Made by a program: the position numbers and the translations under genes. A stretch of 64,000 nt of DNA, from contig JAALGH010000019.1 in the NCBI GenBank assembly GCA_011800155.1, positions 83,206-147,205 on the forward strand, given 5' to 3'. The DNA comes from Flammulina velutipes (taxonomy: Eukaryota; Basidiomycota; Agaricomycetes; Agaricales; Physalacriaceae). Numbering within the stretch: the stretch's first letter is position 1; every line of letters starts with the position of its first letter. The notes below the pieces were generated by a model. It made no database searches. It worked only from the letters and a program-made list of their open reading frames with translations, and was not told the origin of the DNA. Shown here piece by piece: positions 8,539-20,800 of this stretch.

Positions 8539-11469
8539 GATGCCTCCAAAGTCTCTACGCTCTTCTAGCACTCGCTCGTCGTCGGATGCCTCTTCTCAGC
8601 CATCGTCCGATGTGTCGTCGACTATCTCCAAGCGCAAGCGCTCGGAAACTGTAGGCAAATCGTCCAAACGGTCTCGCGCTCAGACTATCACCGTATCTCG
8701 CGCTACCTCAGAGAGCGATCTTCCTGATTCGTCTGCTGGAGACGATGACATCGTTGACGTTGACAAGGACAACGATGAAGACGAGGTTGAAGAGCCCCTC
8801 TCCAACCTTGACTACGTCAAACGTCTCCTCGGTAAGCCTTCTCGTCTATGATTCCCTCATGCAGGCCTAACTGTTCCCTTAGAGAAGAAAGCCCCCGCCT
8901 GGATTTCCGATGTTTATGAGCACTTTGTCGCGCCTCCTGCTATCGCCTTACAAGCCAATGGTCGGTATACCTTTGAGTTCACCTGCAAAATGTTAGTCTT
9001 TTTCATACCTCTTTCGCTGCAATGTAGACTCACTTTATCCCATTTAGTGCTGGTGCCAAATTATTGCGCTCCCCGCTGGATACATCGACAAGCAACCTCA
9101 AGCGCCATGTTGAGCGTTGTATCTCGAGCAAGAACTCTGGCTCCATTGAGCAGTACGCTCATGGCTCGACATACTCGCCAGGCCGTCTCCAACTCTACAT
9201 GGTCGAAGAGGTCACTGTGCATCATCGACCTCTTGTTCTCTTCGAGGACGCGCCTATTGTCAAAATCTTCAAGATGTTCAATCCGATGGCTCGGGTGGTG
9301 TCCGCAGTCACTCTTTCAAGAGATACCCAAGACGTCTATACTTTGACCAAGAATTATGTGGAGCTATATCTTAGGGTACGTTTTATATATCTATGCTTGT
9401 TGGACCTTGACTAACTGTATCTCCAGATGCCTCGGGGCAAGATCCATATCCTCTTTGACGCATGGGCATCGGGACACAAGCGCTCCTGCCAGGGCTTGGC
9501 TGCTGCCTTCTGGCATGCTGGGAAGCTTAATGTCATTTACCTCGACTTGTTCAAGTAGGCCTCCTTAATTCAATCTAAATACAAGGTCTCATTCGTCTCC
9601 AGCTTGACGGAGTCGCACACGGGTGCCTATCTCGCAAAGGTCAACTTCAGTATCCTGGAGGCCTTCAAGATCATGCATAAGCTCCTGGGCCAGACTGGCG
9701 ACAATGCCTCTGTCAATTACACGCTCGTCGAGAAGATGGCTGGACTTCTCCCGGCTGACTCTGCGGCGGCGGAGGAGACCTACGTTGGATGCTTTGCTCA
9801 CATTCTTGATCTCGCTTGCAAGGTGCGTACTTTGTGTAAAACTCTTTTGTTTATCAATTAATTATCCACAGGCCGGACTCAACCAGTTCATTGGCAAGAA
9901 GCTCGCAAGTGTCGGTCTAGATGATTACGACGAGGAGGATGATCCCGAAGAGGAAGGTGGTGTTTGGGACATGGAGCTTGTTGACGACTTCGATGAGGAG
10001 GAGCAGGAATTTATGGACGGGGTCGATGAGGAGCGCGAGCAGACAGAGGAAGAGGAAGCTGAAGAGATCGCCGCCCTCTTGAAAGAGGTCAAGAACTTGA
10101 CCGCCCGTGATCTCAAGCTTGGGAAAACATCTATCACCAAGGTTTATTGATTATTACTTTTTCTCATTCGTTACTCAATCATTCTGCAGGTCATGAAGAT
10201 CGGACGCCGGGTTTTCAACTCGTCTCTACTCCAAGACGAGCTAGAAACGCAGTGCGAAAACACAGACACCAAACACCTCAAGATGATTCGTGCTGTTGCC
10301 ACTCGCTGGAACTCACTACATCCCGTCCTCGAACGTGCACTGCTATTGCGCGACGCACTCGATGCCCTTTGCTTGTCTCCCATTGCCAACAAGACCCGAA
10401 AGCGCAAGATGCAGCGTTTCCGCCTTACCAGTGTCGAGTGGACAGTCGTTGCTCAGCTGGAACACCTACTCAAAGTAAGCTTCAAATACTTGTAAAATGT
10501 GATTATATATTTAATTTCATACTGTTTCTCTTCATAGCTTTTCGTGCTGGCATCGAAGCACATGTGTCAGTCGGCCGTACCACTCATACATCAAGTCATC
10601 CCCATCATGGACTGCCTCGTCGACACGCTGGAGACAACAATAAGCGACAAGTCGCTCCAACCTGTTGTCCGCGCTGCAGCAGCTTGTTCCCGTGCGCTCA
10701 TACTCAAGTATTTCTCCAAGACCGACAACTCGCGCATGCACCGACTTGCAATGATTCTGTACCCACGCATGAAGCTATCATACTTCCGTGCCCGTGGCTG
10801 GGAAGCAGAATGGATCACGACTGCGGTGGGAATGGTAGAGACTGAGTGGGTGAAGCATTATAAACCCATTACTAATGTGGAGGCCACTGGGACGAAGACC
10901 GTCACCAATGTATGCTTCTCGTTTACCTTTGCGCTATTCTGTCTAATTTCCCTTGTAGGATTTTAATCCTTTTGTCGGGGTAGACAATTATGGCCTGTCG
11001 GAGACGGATAATGCGCTAGAAGAGTATCTTCAGTCACTGCCATTGACATCAGTCAAGGACCCTCTGACTTACTGGGACACTATGCTTGATAAGCCTGGCG
11101 CTAAGGTTACATCTAGTGGCGCGCTTGCCCAGATGGCACTTGATTATTTGTTGGTCCCTGGTAAGTACTTCTCTTGTGTTGTGGCAATCTGACTGATCAA
11201 TATGATTAGCTACCTCTGCCGATGTGGAGAGGATGTTTTCACATGCAGGACTTACTGTAACGAAACATCGCCACAATCTTTCTGATGCGTCAACGCGTGC
11301 CGCTGTAGTCTTGCGCAGTTGGTTTATGAACAACCTGGTTCCTGAGACCGAGCTAATCAATATGTTCAACGAGAAGGCGACCCGCGCAGCCGTCGCTGCT
11401 CCAATTGTCACCAAAGCCAAAGGTAAAGGCAAGGCGGTTGATGATGTCGAAATTACTATAATTGACTGA
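8539..11469 (+). CDS. hAT transposase 1, apparently intact, about ten exons
   Basis: The N-terminus is Ser/Arg-rich and probably nuclear. A BED-like zinc finger region follows (FTCK ... TSNLKRHVERC, exons 2-3). The transposase core has a first acidic residue in ILFDAWASGHKRS (exon 4) and a second in TGDNASVN, followed by CFAHILDLACK (exon 5). A strongly acidic insertion lies in exon 6, the RWNSLHPVLERA motif in exon 7, and a classical hAT C-terminal dimerisation domain (SADVERMFSHAGL ... KHRHNLSD) in the last exon. Introns of ~45-60 bp lie near 8831, 8990, 9375, 9558, 9823, 10140, 10473, 10910 and 11160, and the frame stays open across them. I see no frameshift or stop, so this could be an active transposase. 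Start ATG 8539 is preferred to the upstream ATG at 8378 because it opens the Ser-rich region and follows a TATATAAA-like sequence at about 8500. Confidence 0.85.
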
Positions 11470-11756
11470 TAACCCTACATCGAAACATATATACAAGTTC
11501 GAAATGTATTCCGTAGTATAATGTACCACCACCTTGACTTTCTCAGAGCATTTTAATGTGGCGTCGAAGAGTCTGTCAGAGTACTTGCAAGTACTTGTAT
11601 GACCCTCGAGTGCATGCAAGTACTCTTGTACTGACCGGGTACTTGCACTCTTGAACCCGGGTCGTTGACGGGTCGAGTCATTGGAGGGTTCACGGACACT
11701 TTTCTGGGAGGCAAGTACCTGCCTGCCGGGTCCGGAGGTCCGGAACCGGGTAACTC
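11470..11756. repeat. Subterminal-type repeats downstream of hAT 1
   Basis: The stretch 11575-11720 holds several copies of AAGTACTTG/CAAGTACT in both orientations and GC-rich CCGGGT blocks. Such clusters are typical of the subterminal region of hAT elements, and this is where the right end of hAT 1 should be. No matching repeats were found left of the transposase, so the boundary is not fixed. The oxygenase ORF begins right after this stretch. Confidence 0.4.
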
Positions 11757-12410
11757 GTGAAGAGCTCTATGAAGGATGAGGCGATTGTCTGGCTGATGGG
11801 ATTCGCAGACGGTACGTTTCGTGCTAGGCCTATAGCTGGTCTGACTGCTGAAGCTCCCACGGTAGCCAGCCTCGCCAATTATTTTCCTGAAATCCACGCG
11901 GATTATGAGTCAGTTTTGGAAGCAGTGGTGGGAGACAACCCGACGCTCTCCCGCCCCTTTCCCAACTGCGCCTTCGCAGCCGCCCAGGCCAACTTTCCCC
12001 CTGCAGCTTTCACACAGCTCCATACCAACCACCTCAACCATATCGCCGGCCTCTGCGCGCTTTGGGGCTTGGGGAACTATGACCCGGACAAGGGTGGGCA
12101 CCTCATCCTCTGGGATCTCAAACTCATCATACGATTCCCTCCGGGAAACTTAATTCTGATACCCTTGGCGCTCATCAAGCATGGCAACTTTGGCGTATAC
12201 CAAGGGCAAACCCGGTGTGCATTTGTCATGTTCTCTGCCGCTGGATTATTTCGATGGTTTATGAATGACATGAGGTCGGATCTGGAAGTCAAGGAGGGGT
12301 GTTTGGCGGAGCATGTGAAGGAGTGGCGCCAGTATAGAGAAAGCCTGCGCTGTCTCAATCCCGAGCGGTTTCCCTTGTGGGAGGACCTCGTTTCAGCTCG
12401 TAGTGTATAG
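11757..12410 (+). CDS. Tet/JBP-like 2OG-Fe(II) oxygenase domain protein, short
   Basis: A single 217-codon ORF resembles the transposon-linked Tet/JBP-type dioxygenases of mushrooms, which belong to the double-stranded beta-helix superfamily that oxidises methylated bases. Visible landmarks are HTNHLN (expected H-x-D...N iron site), GNYDPDKGGHLILWDL, FPPGNLILIPLALIKHGN with the distal His, and QTRCAF with the Arg expected to bind 2-oxoglutarate, then GLFRWF. The proximal iron ligand Asp reads Asn (CATACCAAC), so activity is doubtful. The ORF starts next to hAT-type subterminal repeats and lacks a long N-terminal region, so it may be truncated. Family assignment rests on motif memory, not a search. 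Confidence 0.65.
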   Translation: MKSSMKDEAIVWLMGFADGTFRARPIAGLTAEAPTVASLANYFPEIHADYESVLEAVVGDNPTLSRPFPNCAFAAAQANFPPAAFTQLHTNHLNHIAGLCALWGLGNYDPDKGGHLILWDLKLIIRFPPGNLILIPLALIKHGNFGVYQGQTRCAFVMFSAAGLFRWFMNDMRSDLEVKEGCLAEHVKEWRQYRESLRCLNPERFPLWEDLVSARSV

Positions 12411-12690
12411 GTTTTTCCCCATCTAAATGCCATAAATTTGCAAACTTTCAGCTTAAACGGGCTTGAATTTCCTTAATGGGAATGTTTGAGGTGGGGGGCC
12501 TGGAACTTCCGCATCAACTTGATTATATAATCAGTCCTCTTTTGCCACTTACCATCGCCTGCCTGACAATAATGAATGGTATAGAAGGTGTGTTTATCAT
12601 GAAATGAGTTTAGGCAAGATGTTGAAACATTAGCTGCCAGTGGTTCTACGCTTCCAATCGATCACCCGCCCGTCACCTACCACCGTTACC
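12411..12690. other. Intergenic, possible promoter region
   Basis: No ORF of note. A TATATAA-like sequence lies near 12524, upstream of the small gene that starts at 12691. Confidence 0.3.
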
Positions 12691-13198
12691 ATGGTCGACG
12701 AGGCCAACATCCGTGCCGACATCGACAACATTTTCGATGAACCAAGTGAAGAGTGGGACCTATCCTACAGGCCTTTGGATCCTAGCGTGGAGGGTCCATA
12801 TGCCCTAGCATGGCCTTCAGTAGTTGCCATAGTTTTAGGCCCGGTATGTCCATCGCCTCCTTCACTGGCCCAACATCTAACGAATCCCCCCACAGCCTGT
12901 TGCTGGATATCACGTCGTCGTTTTGCGGATAGCTGCTTCGAGAGACCACACCGTCCCTCTTATCCTGGACTCTGCTAATCGCCACACCTTGGTATCTGCA
13001 TGCGGCAACGCCGGGGAATTTCCTTTAGAGTGTTATGATGTGGGACAGTCGTCGTGGGTCTCATTGGCTCGTGATGAATGCATTTGGGTGGATCGTCGCC
13101 GATTTTTAGCACTGAGGAGGGCTGGCATGGAGGGTCACCGACGATGGTCGACCGTAATGCCGTTCATTGAACACCGTAGACCAGATCTTCCCTTCTAA
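12691..13198 (+). CDS. Hypothetical protein, two exons (~152 aa)
   Basis: Exons 12691-12843 and 12896-13198 join in frame across a 52-bp GT-AG intron with a CTAAC branch site (CATCTAACG). The product starts MVDEANIRADIDNIF and has an acidic N-terminus. A central part rich in beta-type sequence (GYHVVVLRIAA ... LILDSANRHTLVSACG) follows, then a basic tail (RRRFLALRRAGMEGHRRW). I do not recognise the family. ATG 12691 has a good context (ACCATGG) and is preferred to the in-frame ATG at 12640. It lies upstream of, and in the same orientation as, the next small gene and KDZ copy B. Confidence 0.6.
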
Positions 13199-13448
13199 AC
13201 ATCACTCGTTCAATTAGGATATGCAAGCTTCTTTTAGATTACACCGTCCCGTAATAAAAACATATACCTTGACCGTGCTGCCAAGTGGAGGCGCAGGCAT
13301 GTTTCATAGATTCATCAATAATTAGGCGGGTGAGTGACGTCCATGCTGCAGCTACTTCTTAAATTAACGGTCGACGTTTTAAAAGGACTGCTCCGTTCTC
13401 AATTATCCCCCACCACCTCTCGGACCCACGGTCTCTTCGTCGCCCTCC

Positions 13449-14487
13449 ATGGCCTTGAACTACGACTACCGCCACCGAAGCCATCTCAACAGGTCGACGA
13501 AATCGCAGATTGCTGCCCTCACTCCGGATCCTCCTCGGAAGTGGTCCATGGACTCCCCAGCAGAACACAAAGCCGCCGTTGACGCCCATCTTCGCCTCCA
13601 GGCCCTCGCTAGGGTCTGTGATCTTCACGACCTTTTCTCCCGTTTCCCTTTCCGTTGTTCGTCATGTTTTGGCAGGATGAGGCTCAAAGTCCACTTCAAC
13701 GTGTTTCACTTAAACACAGATTCGTTTGCATATTTAGCCAAGGTATGTGTCTCGACCGAATTTTGAACCAATTTTTATTCATGGTCGGACAGTGCCTGGA
13801 GTGTAGCAAGGGCATTAAGCTACCCTCCCTTCCCCTCGAAACCATGCAGAACGATGTTCTTCTTCGAACCATCATACAGACTCGCGCCGAGGTCGCTTCC
13901 GTCAAACTCCGCTACCAAGTTTACAAGAACACCCTTCAGGATATCCATCGCAATTGGAAGACCTTCATTGCGCCTCCTCTTTACGGAACCGTGCTCGGAC
14001 CACGCACGGTGAGACACAACCCGCCTTTGAGGCGCTACCCGTCGGTAGAACTTGTCGACGCTGCTTCGACCGCCCCGGCCCCAACCACTCGACAACGCTC
14101 CCCATCGGTGGAGATCATCGCTTCAGTTCTCATCAACAGGCATAGATTGAATTTGATCGTCTTTGGTGTAAGTTACCCCCTCTATCCGTTGAGCAGCCAA
14201 GGCACTAACACGTTCCTCAGGCGACCGTCAGCCGTTTTACTTTCGACAACCTGAAAGGCCCCAGCACCACCATCCGCCAGCTTTGCCACGACACTCGGCT
14301 GAATCAGATGCTGGTAGGAACCTCTCGCCTGCAAAGCTATGTTGAAGGTAGCTGGAAGCACTTCAGTCTAGACAGGGCGATTCCCCTGGAGGATGCTGGA
14401 GTGGGGAAGGGGCTGACTTACCTTATTCGTGTGGGGTGGGGTGTGGTAGACAAGGACACCCTGGCATTTTGGGCCTCGCTCCTTTAG
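13449..14487 (+). CDS. Hypothetical protein with a CxxC...CxxC finger, three exons (~311 aa)
   Basis: Exons 13449-13742, 13793-14167 and 14221-14487 join in phase across 50- and 53-bp introns. The first exon ends after FRCSSCFGRM and the second opens with CLECSKGIKLP, so two CxxC pairs about 30 residues apart are built across a splice junction. They are likely a zinc ribbon. A basic, probably helical region follows (TRAEVASVKLRYQVYKNTLQDIHRNW), then a C-terminal part with TTIRQLCHDTRLNQML. The LRLQALAR stretch in exon 1 is reminiscent of FLRVQALAA in the gene at 61114. Function unknown. It lies 400 bp upstream of KDZ copy B in the same orientation. Confidence 0.65.
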
Positions 14488-14884
14488 GACCAGTCCACCA
14501 TCTTATGCTTACATGTCGGGGGTTTCAACACCCTTGCCTAACGCTCTTTACTTTACCTTACCATTATACATATTGCACCATTTACATTTCTACATAATGC
14601 TCTTGAAGATTTTACCAGCGTATCATGAACCTGCTAACACCTTCGTCTACTGTACTATACTGAACGACCCGTTAACGCTTGTTTACTGTACATTGTCTCC
14701 ATGAATGACCTCTTGATGCCTTTTCACCACACCTTCCTCCTACCTTTACCATTACCTGGTCTGAGGGAACCCTAATAATAATAATAATAATAAGATCCTG
14801 ACCCCTGGGTAAACTGAACAACAGCATCGGTTAAGTAATGATGCTAATATTGTTTGTCCCAGCACTCTCCCATTTACCAACAAC
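14488..14884. other. Intergenic, between the zinc-finger gene and KDZ copy B
   Basis: A (TAA/AAT)n microsatellite lies at about 14772-14792. No coding potential seen. It should hold the promoter of KDZ copy B. Confidence 0.3.
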
Positions 14885-17299
14885 ATGACCATGAGCCAGG
14901 AAAGCACCCCCCATTCCAAACCAGATGTCTCCACTGTAGAACCTCCCAAGGCTCCCAGCAAACTCCCAGGGAATCCCTTCCAATTTGGCAGCCCTTCCAG
15001 AGCTACCTTCCCCCTTCGTCGCCCGACACAGACCCCTACCAGCTCACCGACGAAAGTGCTCGGGAGCCCAAAGAAATCTGGCAGAGTTGTTACTCCCCTT
15101 CGGGATCCAACGCGAACCCCCAGCAAAAAGCATAAGGGGAAAGGCGCCTTTCAGCAGGGCACTCCGAAGAAAGCATCGGACCCCCTGCCCAACTTCATCC
15201 CCGCGATCTCCCCCCCCAAACCCTCCGATGAGGTGGAAGGAGTCCGTGTTACTGCGACCTCTGTCGAATTCTCCAGGTTCTCCTCTCTATTGAAGGCAGC
15301 TGGTGGAGTCCCTGTTGATCCTTACGGCTGGGATCAACTTATTCATGAACCCGAACCCGCAGCGTTCGAAGCCGCAGAGGTCTCATCGGAAGAAGTGGAA
15401 GTTGTGCCATCGCCTGAGGAACCTTCAGAACCCACTACCTCTGCCCCATCGGAGGTGAGCACCCCCTTTTATCATTGCTCATCACGCCTCTAACCCATGG
15501 CCGTAGGCGCGACGGAGAATGGAAGATTTCCAAACCAACCTTCCCGCGTTTCATAGGATCCTCATGGATCTGGAGTACGATGACAGAGTCAACCAACCAT
15601 GTTCCTGCGATGGCCAGGAGTCGTGTGGCGTTCGACTTGTTCGTTGCGAGCAGTGTCCTGACCCGAGCGTCGTCTGCGCGCAGTGCTTTCTGGATAGACA
15701 TCGCTGGACATGGACTCATTGCGCTGAGGTTTGGAACCCATCTTTAGAGATCTTTCAAAAGACCTCTATTTCCGACCTATCCGTCCCATTCTATTCTCAA
15801 TTAGGCCACCAAGGAGTGCCGTGTCCCTCACCCACCGACACTATCGGCTTCATCGTGGTGGACGTACACGGTATCCATAGGATTCGTATCCGGTTTTGCA
15901 ACTGCAAGGATGGAGAGAATAGCCCCCACTTTCATCAACTACTGCGGGCCCGCCTGTTCCCAAACACCACCAGCCGACCTCGGATAGCGTTCAGTCTGGA
16001 GTGGCTTCGGCACTTTCAGCTTATTCATACCGAAGGAGCTTTGAGCACTGCTGCTTTGATGGCGGCCTGGCAACGAATCACTAATAACGCCTATCCTTGG
16101 GTGGTAGCAGTAAGTCAACTTGATGCTCTCTTCCTCAGGCTTCGCCTCATGCCATTTTCTTTTCAGGATCTTGTCAAACAAGCAGGACGGGTGTTCCGGA
16201 TCTTTAAACTGGTCAAGGCTGAAAGGCGAGCAGGGAAGATTCATGATATCCACGTCGAAATTCCTACGCGCCCGCGCAACCATCTCATGGTACTCTGTCC
16301 TGCTTGTCCGGAGATAGGATTCAACGTCGTTCCCGAAGAGTACAGGAATATACCAGAGCATCTGAAGTGCGTCTAATACTCCACCTATCATGGACCCGCA
16401 CTGATTGAATGAGTTTCTAGACACATTTGTCGCATAGAGAAGACCCTCGATGGCAACTTTAAGCAAACTGCAGGGGCTCACACTTCCAACAACGACGACA
16501 TCGACCTCATTGGTGGGGACGGACTGTACCCCGTTGAGGAGATCATGCCTGCCTATCGGGATCGAATTGTTACACCAAACGACGCACAGAAAGTGAGAGC
16601 CAAACAGGTGAGCGCCTGTGTTTACAATCACCATATACTTCTTTGACCAGATGCCGCCTAGAAAATCATCTGCAACGACCATAAGTCCCAAAGTACTGCA
16701 GACAAAAACGTGCGTTCGAAAAGCATGCAATACAACGGGGTCCTACAGTGTCAGTGCTCTCATGTCTTTGTATGCTCCACGTTGGAGATCCCAAAAGGCG
16801 AAGAGTAAGCAAGTGTCTCACACTTAACGAAGTTTTGGCTAATGATGGCCGGCAGCCATAAAAGTGCGGACATGGCGCTCAACCTGGGCCTCGAGTGTAG
16901 CGGTTTGAATAACATCAAGCAAGGAGAGCCGGTGCCGCCTCAGGTATATTGCTATGATAGCATGTGCAGATATTCTACCAACCTCACATTTCGGTTCGAA
17001 AATACGCCTGAGCTGTCCCCTCTTAGCTGGCTCATAGGATTTGCGCTACTCCTCATAGGTGCAGCGCATGTCTATGCGCATGTGGACGTTTGCAAATATA
17101 TATTTGGCCCCTTCTACATTCTCTGCGCTGCACATTTCCATGGTGAAACCGCGGAACACTTTTGGGCTATCGCCAATAGATTCACGTCCATCATCTTCCA
17201 GATGAATCACAACCATGGTCACGAGGTTTACTTCCACGTCGCTATGGACTGGAACTGGAAGAAGTATATCAACTTTCGTGAGTCTTGGACCAATAGGAT

Positions 17300-17726
17300 T
17301 AGGGTTTCAAGGTCAAGTCAAAGTGACTGTGAATGACCATTAACTTAGCTTGACTTGACTGCAGTTAAGGGTTTCGGTCAAGGTTTGGTCAAGGGTTAAG
17401 GGCAGTCAAGGTCATAGGTCAAGGCTAATCTTGAGAAATCTTTGACTGGTCCCTGTTGGTCAATGATTTTAATCAAGGTTAAATACTAAACCTATCTGAA
17501 ACAGCCTAATACATGATAGTAATAGTAGTTTATCAGTTATTGACTGGTTATAACTCTTAACTTGACTGCAATTAATTGAATTTTAACTTGACTGATGTAA
17601 ATTGGTCAAGGATTTTGACCGGTTAAAGTTAAGGTCAAGAGAAATCAAGGATTTTTCTTGACTGGTTAAGGTCAGGTCAAGAGAAATTTGGTGAATAACC
17701 TGACTTGACTTGACTTTAAAACCCTA
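17300..17726. mobile_element. Non-autonomous hAT-like MITE (427 bp) inside a KDZ intron
   Basis: The element begins TAGGGTTTCAAGGTCAAG and ends GACTTTAAAACCCTA, so TAGGGTTT is the common terminus. It is flanked by perfect 8-bp direct repeats AATAGGAT (17292-17299 and 17727-17734). The interior is AT-rich, with many GTCAAG/CTTGAC words in both orientations and no ORF. Without it the host intron would be about 51 bp, the usual size here. The 8-bp duplication points to the hAT superfamily. Confidence 0.85.
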
Positions 17727-17849
17727 AATAGGATCTAACGTTGGAATCTCACCGTCCCCTCAGCAAACCAGCTACACAAAGAAATTGAATACGCATACGC
17801 TCAGCATTTGGCGTTCAAGCGGGAGTTCGACGCATCCTGCATTCATAAC

Positions 17850-20800
17850 CAGTGTTGGGCGGACCCGGGCTGAACCCCTCAACCCATAGACCCGGTCAAG
17901 GGGTTAAACCAAGGGTCAAACCTGGTTTAACTTTTTGGGTTGGAGTTAAACCCTTACCACGTAATATAGATTATCGCAGATCCAATATTGTCGCGTCGCG
18001 ACCGTTGTAAATACAATCTACGACCTACATTGACCATGCCCAGCCTCTCAGATGTATGGAAGTACTTCTATAAAGTAGGACACAAGTACAAAACCGATAC
18101 TGTACACTGGGGATGCTGGTGTAAACCATGCATTGATTTTGAAGTCGGGATACAGTATGATATGGAGGTAAACGCGTCAATAGAGGGAAGCGTAGCCTTC
18201 GCGCGCAGTACTGAGGCTATCAGGACAGAAGGTATGTGTCATTAAGAAGACTATATTTATGGTCTAACTATACATGAATAGTATGCTTGAGAACACCGGA
18301 GATGTGTGGAAAGACAGATAAAATGTGGAAGCATCTGGTTAAAGGGTGCAGACATGTCGACGAGGAAGGGAAGGCTATCGCGTCCCAACTCATATCTGAC
18401 AAAAAGGGATCAGTTCTACAGCTGTCAGCCGCACAACTCTCTCGCACGCACACTCCACGTCGTATCCCGCCCGGTCAACGATTTCCGACAAATGTTGCAC
18501 CCTCATCCCAGCCACGCTACGAGCCAGACACACCACTCAGCCAGCAGGAGCGCGCAGAACTTGTGATGCATAACTTGGATCCTACTTCCGGGCGCCCACT
18601 TACACGCCAGCGGACAGAGGCAGACATATTCAGTGGCAAAACAATCCCAGCCATGAAATGGCCTCAAGGCGTCCAGGACAAGTTTTCTGCTGAGCTCTGT
18701 GTCTTGATGATAATCTGTAACACGGCGTGGTGGAACGTCGAGCATCCATACTGGCGCGCTTTCTTCTCCAAATGGGTGCCACAGAGCATCATGCCAGGCA
18801 GGAAGGAACTATCGGGTCGTATCCTGGACGAGCAGGCTGCAAAGGTTGAGGGAAAGATGAGAGGTCAAGCGCAAGGGAAATACGGGACTGGTCAGTGTGA
18901 TGGTTGGAAGAATGTGTCGAAAACGTCGCTGATCACATCAATGGTCAACGTCGAGTATACAGTTTGTTGGTTCATACCTTCTTAAAGGATTTCTTATTCA
19001 TCAGATTCTTAGCCATTTATTCTCAACACGTACAACGTCTCACCAGTCCACAAAACTGCCCAGAATCTACTCAGTATTGTGCTGGATGAGATCAAATATG
19101 TTCTTTCGCTCGGAATATTTTTGGTGGCCTGGTGTACAGATGCTAGTGGAGAGTCCTCAAAGATGAGGCGCTTATTGAAGATCCGTCTTCCGTGGATTGT
19201 TACGGTAGATTGCTGGGCACATCAAGTAAGCGAACGAAAGAAAACTTGATTAATTCACTCATTTATTTTATAGATCAATCTTATCGTCGGAGATGTCTTT
19301 AAGCTCAAGGGTGTCTTTGTTTCCATCGTTGACAAGGCACTGGATGTAGTCAAATGGTTCAATAACCACAGCCGTGCACTTGGTTTGCTACGCGACGTGA
19401 CGCGCGCGCGCTTGTCAAAGATTCTCGCGCTGATCTTGCTGATCATAACATGATGGACCTCTCACTATCTCTCAGTTCGCCGTCTGCTAGAGCTCGAAAC
19501 CTGCTTCAAACAGCTTCTACTTGACAAGTTCGGAGAGCTACGCCTCTGCGCAGGTGACACCACCGATGCAAAGCAGAAGGCAGACGACATTTTGGCTATC
19601 ATTGAATCAAGTGATTTCTGGAATGATCTTCGCAAGTAAGCTTATATATTAAATGATCTACTTGCACTGACCTAGTAATACACTTCTAGAATCAAGAAAC
19701 ACATCGAGCCACTTGCCATTGCAACAAATGTCACTCAGTCAGACTTTGCGCGGCTTGATGTCGTTCTCATCACTATGTTTCATCTCTACCATTACTATTC
19801 CGACACCACACTCGATGATGCCGTCCGTCACGCTGTTCTCAGAAGCTTGGAAAAGCGATGGAAGAAGCAGGACCAGGACATATTCATTCTAGCGCTCCTG
19901 CTTAACCCGTACATCCGTACATCTTGTTTTGCCACGGATAGCTCGTTTCGGGCATTCAATAGCTGTTGGCGACTCTTCGTATCAGTCTACAAGCGGTTGT
20001 TCAACACCCTCGAAGAACCTGATTATGAATGCCGCAAGGCTTTCGGTGATTTTTATAATGGTATTGGTGATTTCAGTGATGAGGAGATGGATTTATCCTA
20101 CCACCAGGAAGCAGCAGAGCGTGCTGTGAGTTTAATCATTTCTCTCTCGCAATGGACTCTGATGAGTGGATAGAAGAAACCGGTAAACCTCGTTGCACTA
20201 TGGCGAGAGCTGGACAAGACCGCTATGGATCCTAGTGAAGCCGCCACAAAGGAATACACCCTCGACGATATTGGTCCCCCACCGAAAGGCAAATCAGCAG
20301 TTGTCCGCCTCGCCATGAAGATCTTCAGCATCGTTCCAAACTCTACAGCCACGGAACACCTATTCAGCCAGTTCGGCATTGTACATACCAAACACCGTAA
20401 CCGTTTAAATCCAGAGAAGGTTCGGAAATCTGTCATTATCCGTAGTGATGTCTCGAAAGAGTACGGAAACGGCCCCTCGTCGAGGAAGCGCAAATTCTAC
20501 ACAGACAACGACAATATTCTCGCCACACACCCGTCAGCGGCCCCCGTTACTCCTTCATTGGATACTGTTTCTGGAAATACACAGGACGGTCCACTCAACG
20601 AGCGCTCTGCAGGAGGAGGGGAGTTTCAGCGTCTCGTCAACATAATTGGAGAGGAAAACAATGAGGCGGACCTAGCAGAGAGAGAGGTGCCATCATTCTA
20701 CGGTGCTTCATACAACGAGCCCCTTCTTCTTCGCAACCTTTTTCAATTTCCCGCGCCTGGAGAGCCGTTGCCTGGGTCTATGGCCAAGCTTGTCGAGTTT

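Noticed and set aside
15939..16730. 263-codon minus-strand ORF
   Set aside because: Antisense to the KDZ copy B exons with the first catalytic Asp.
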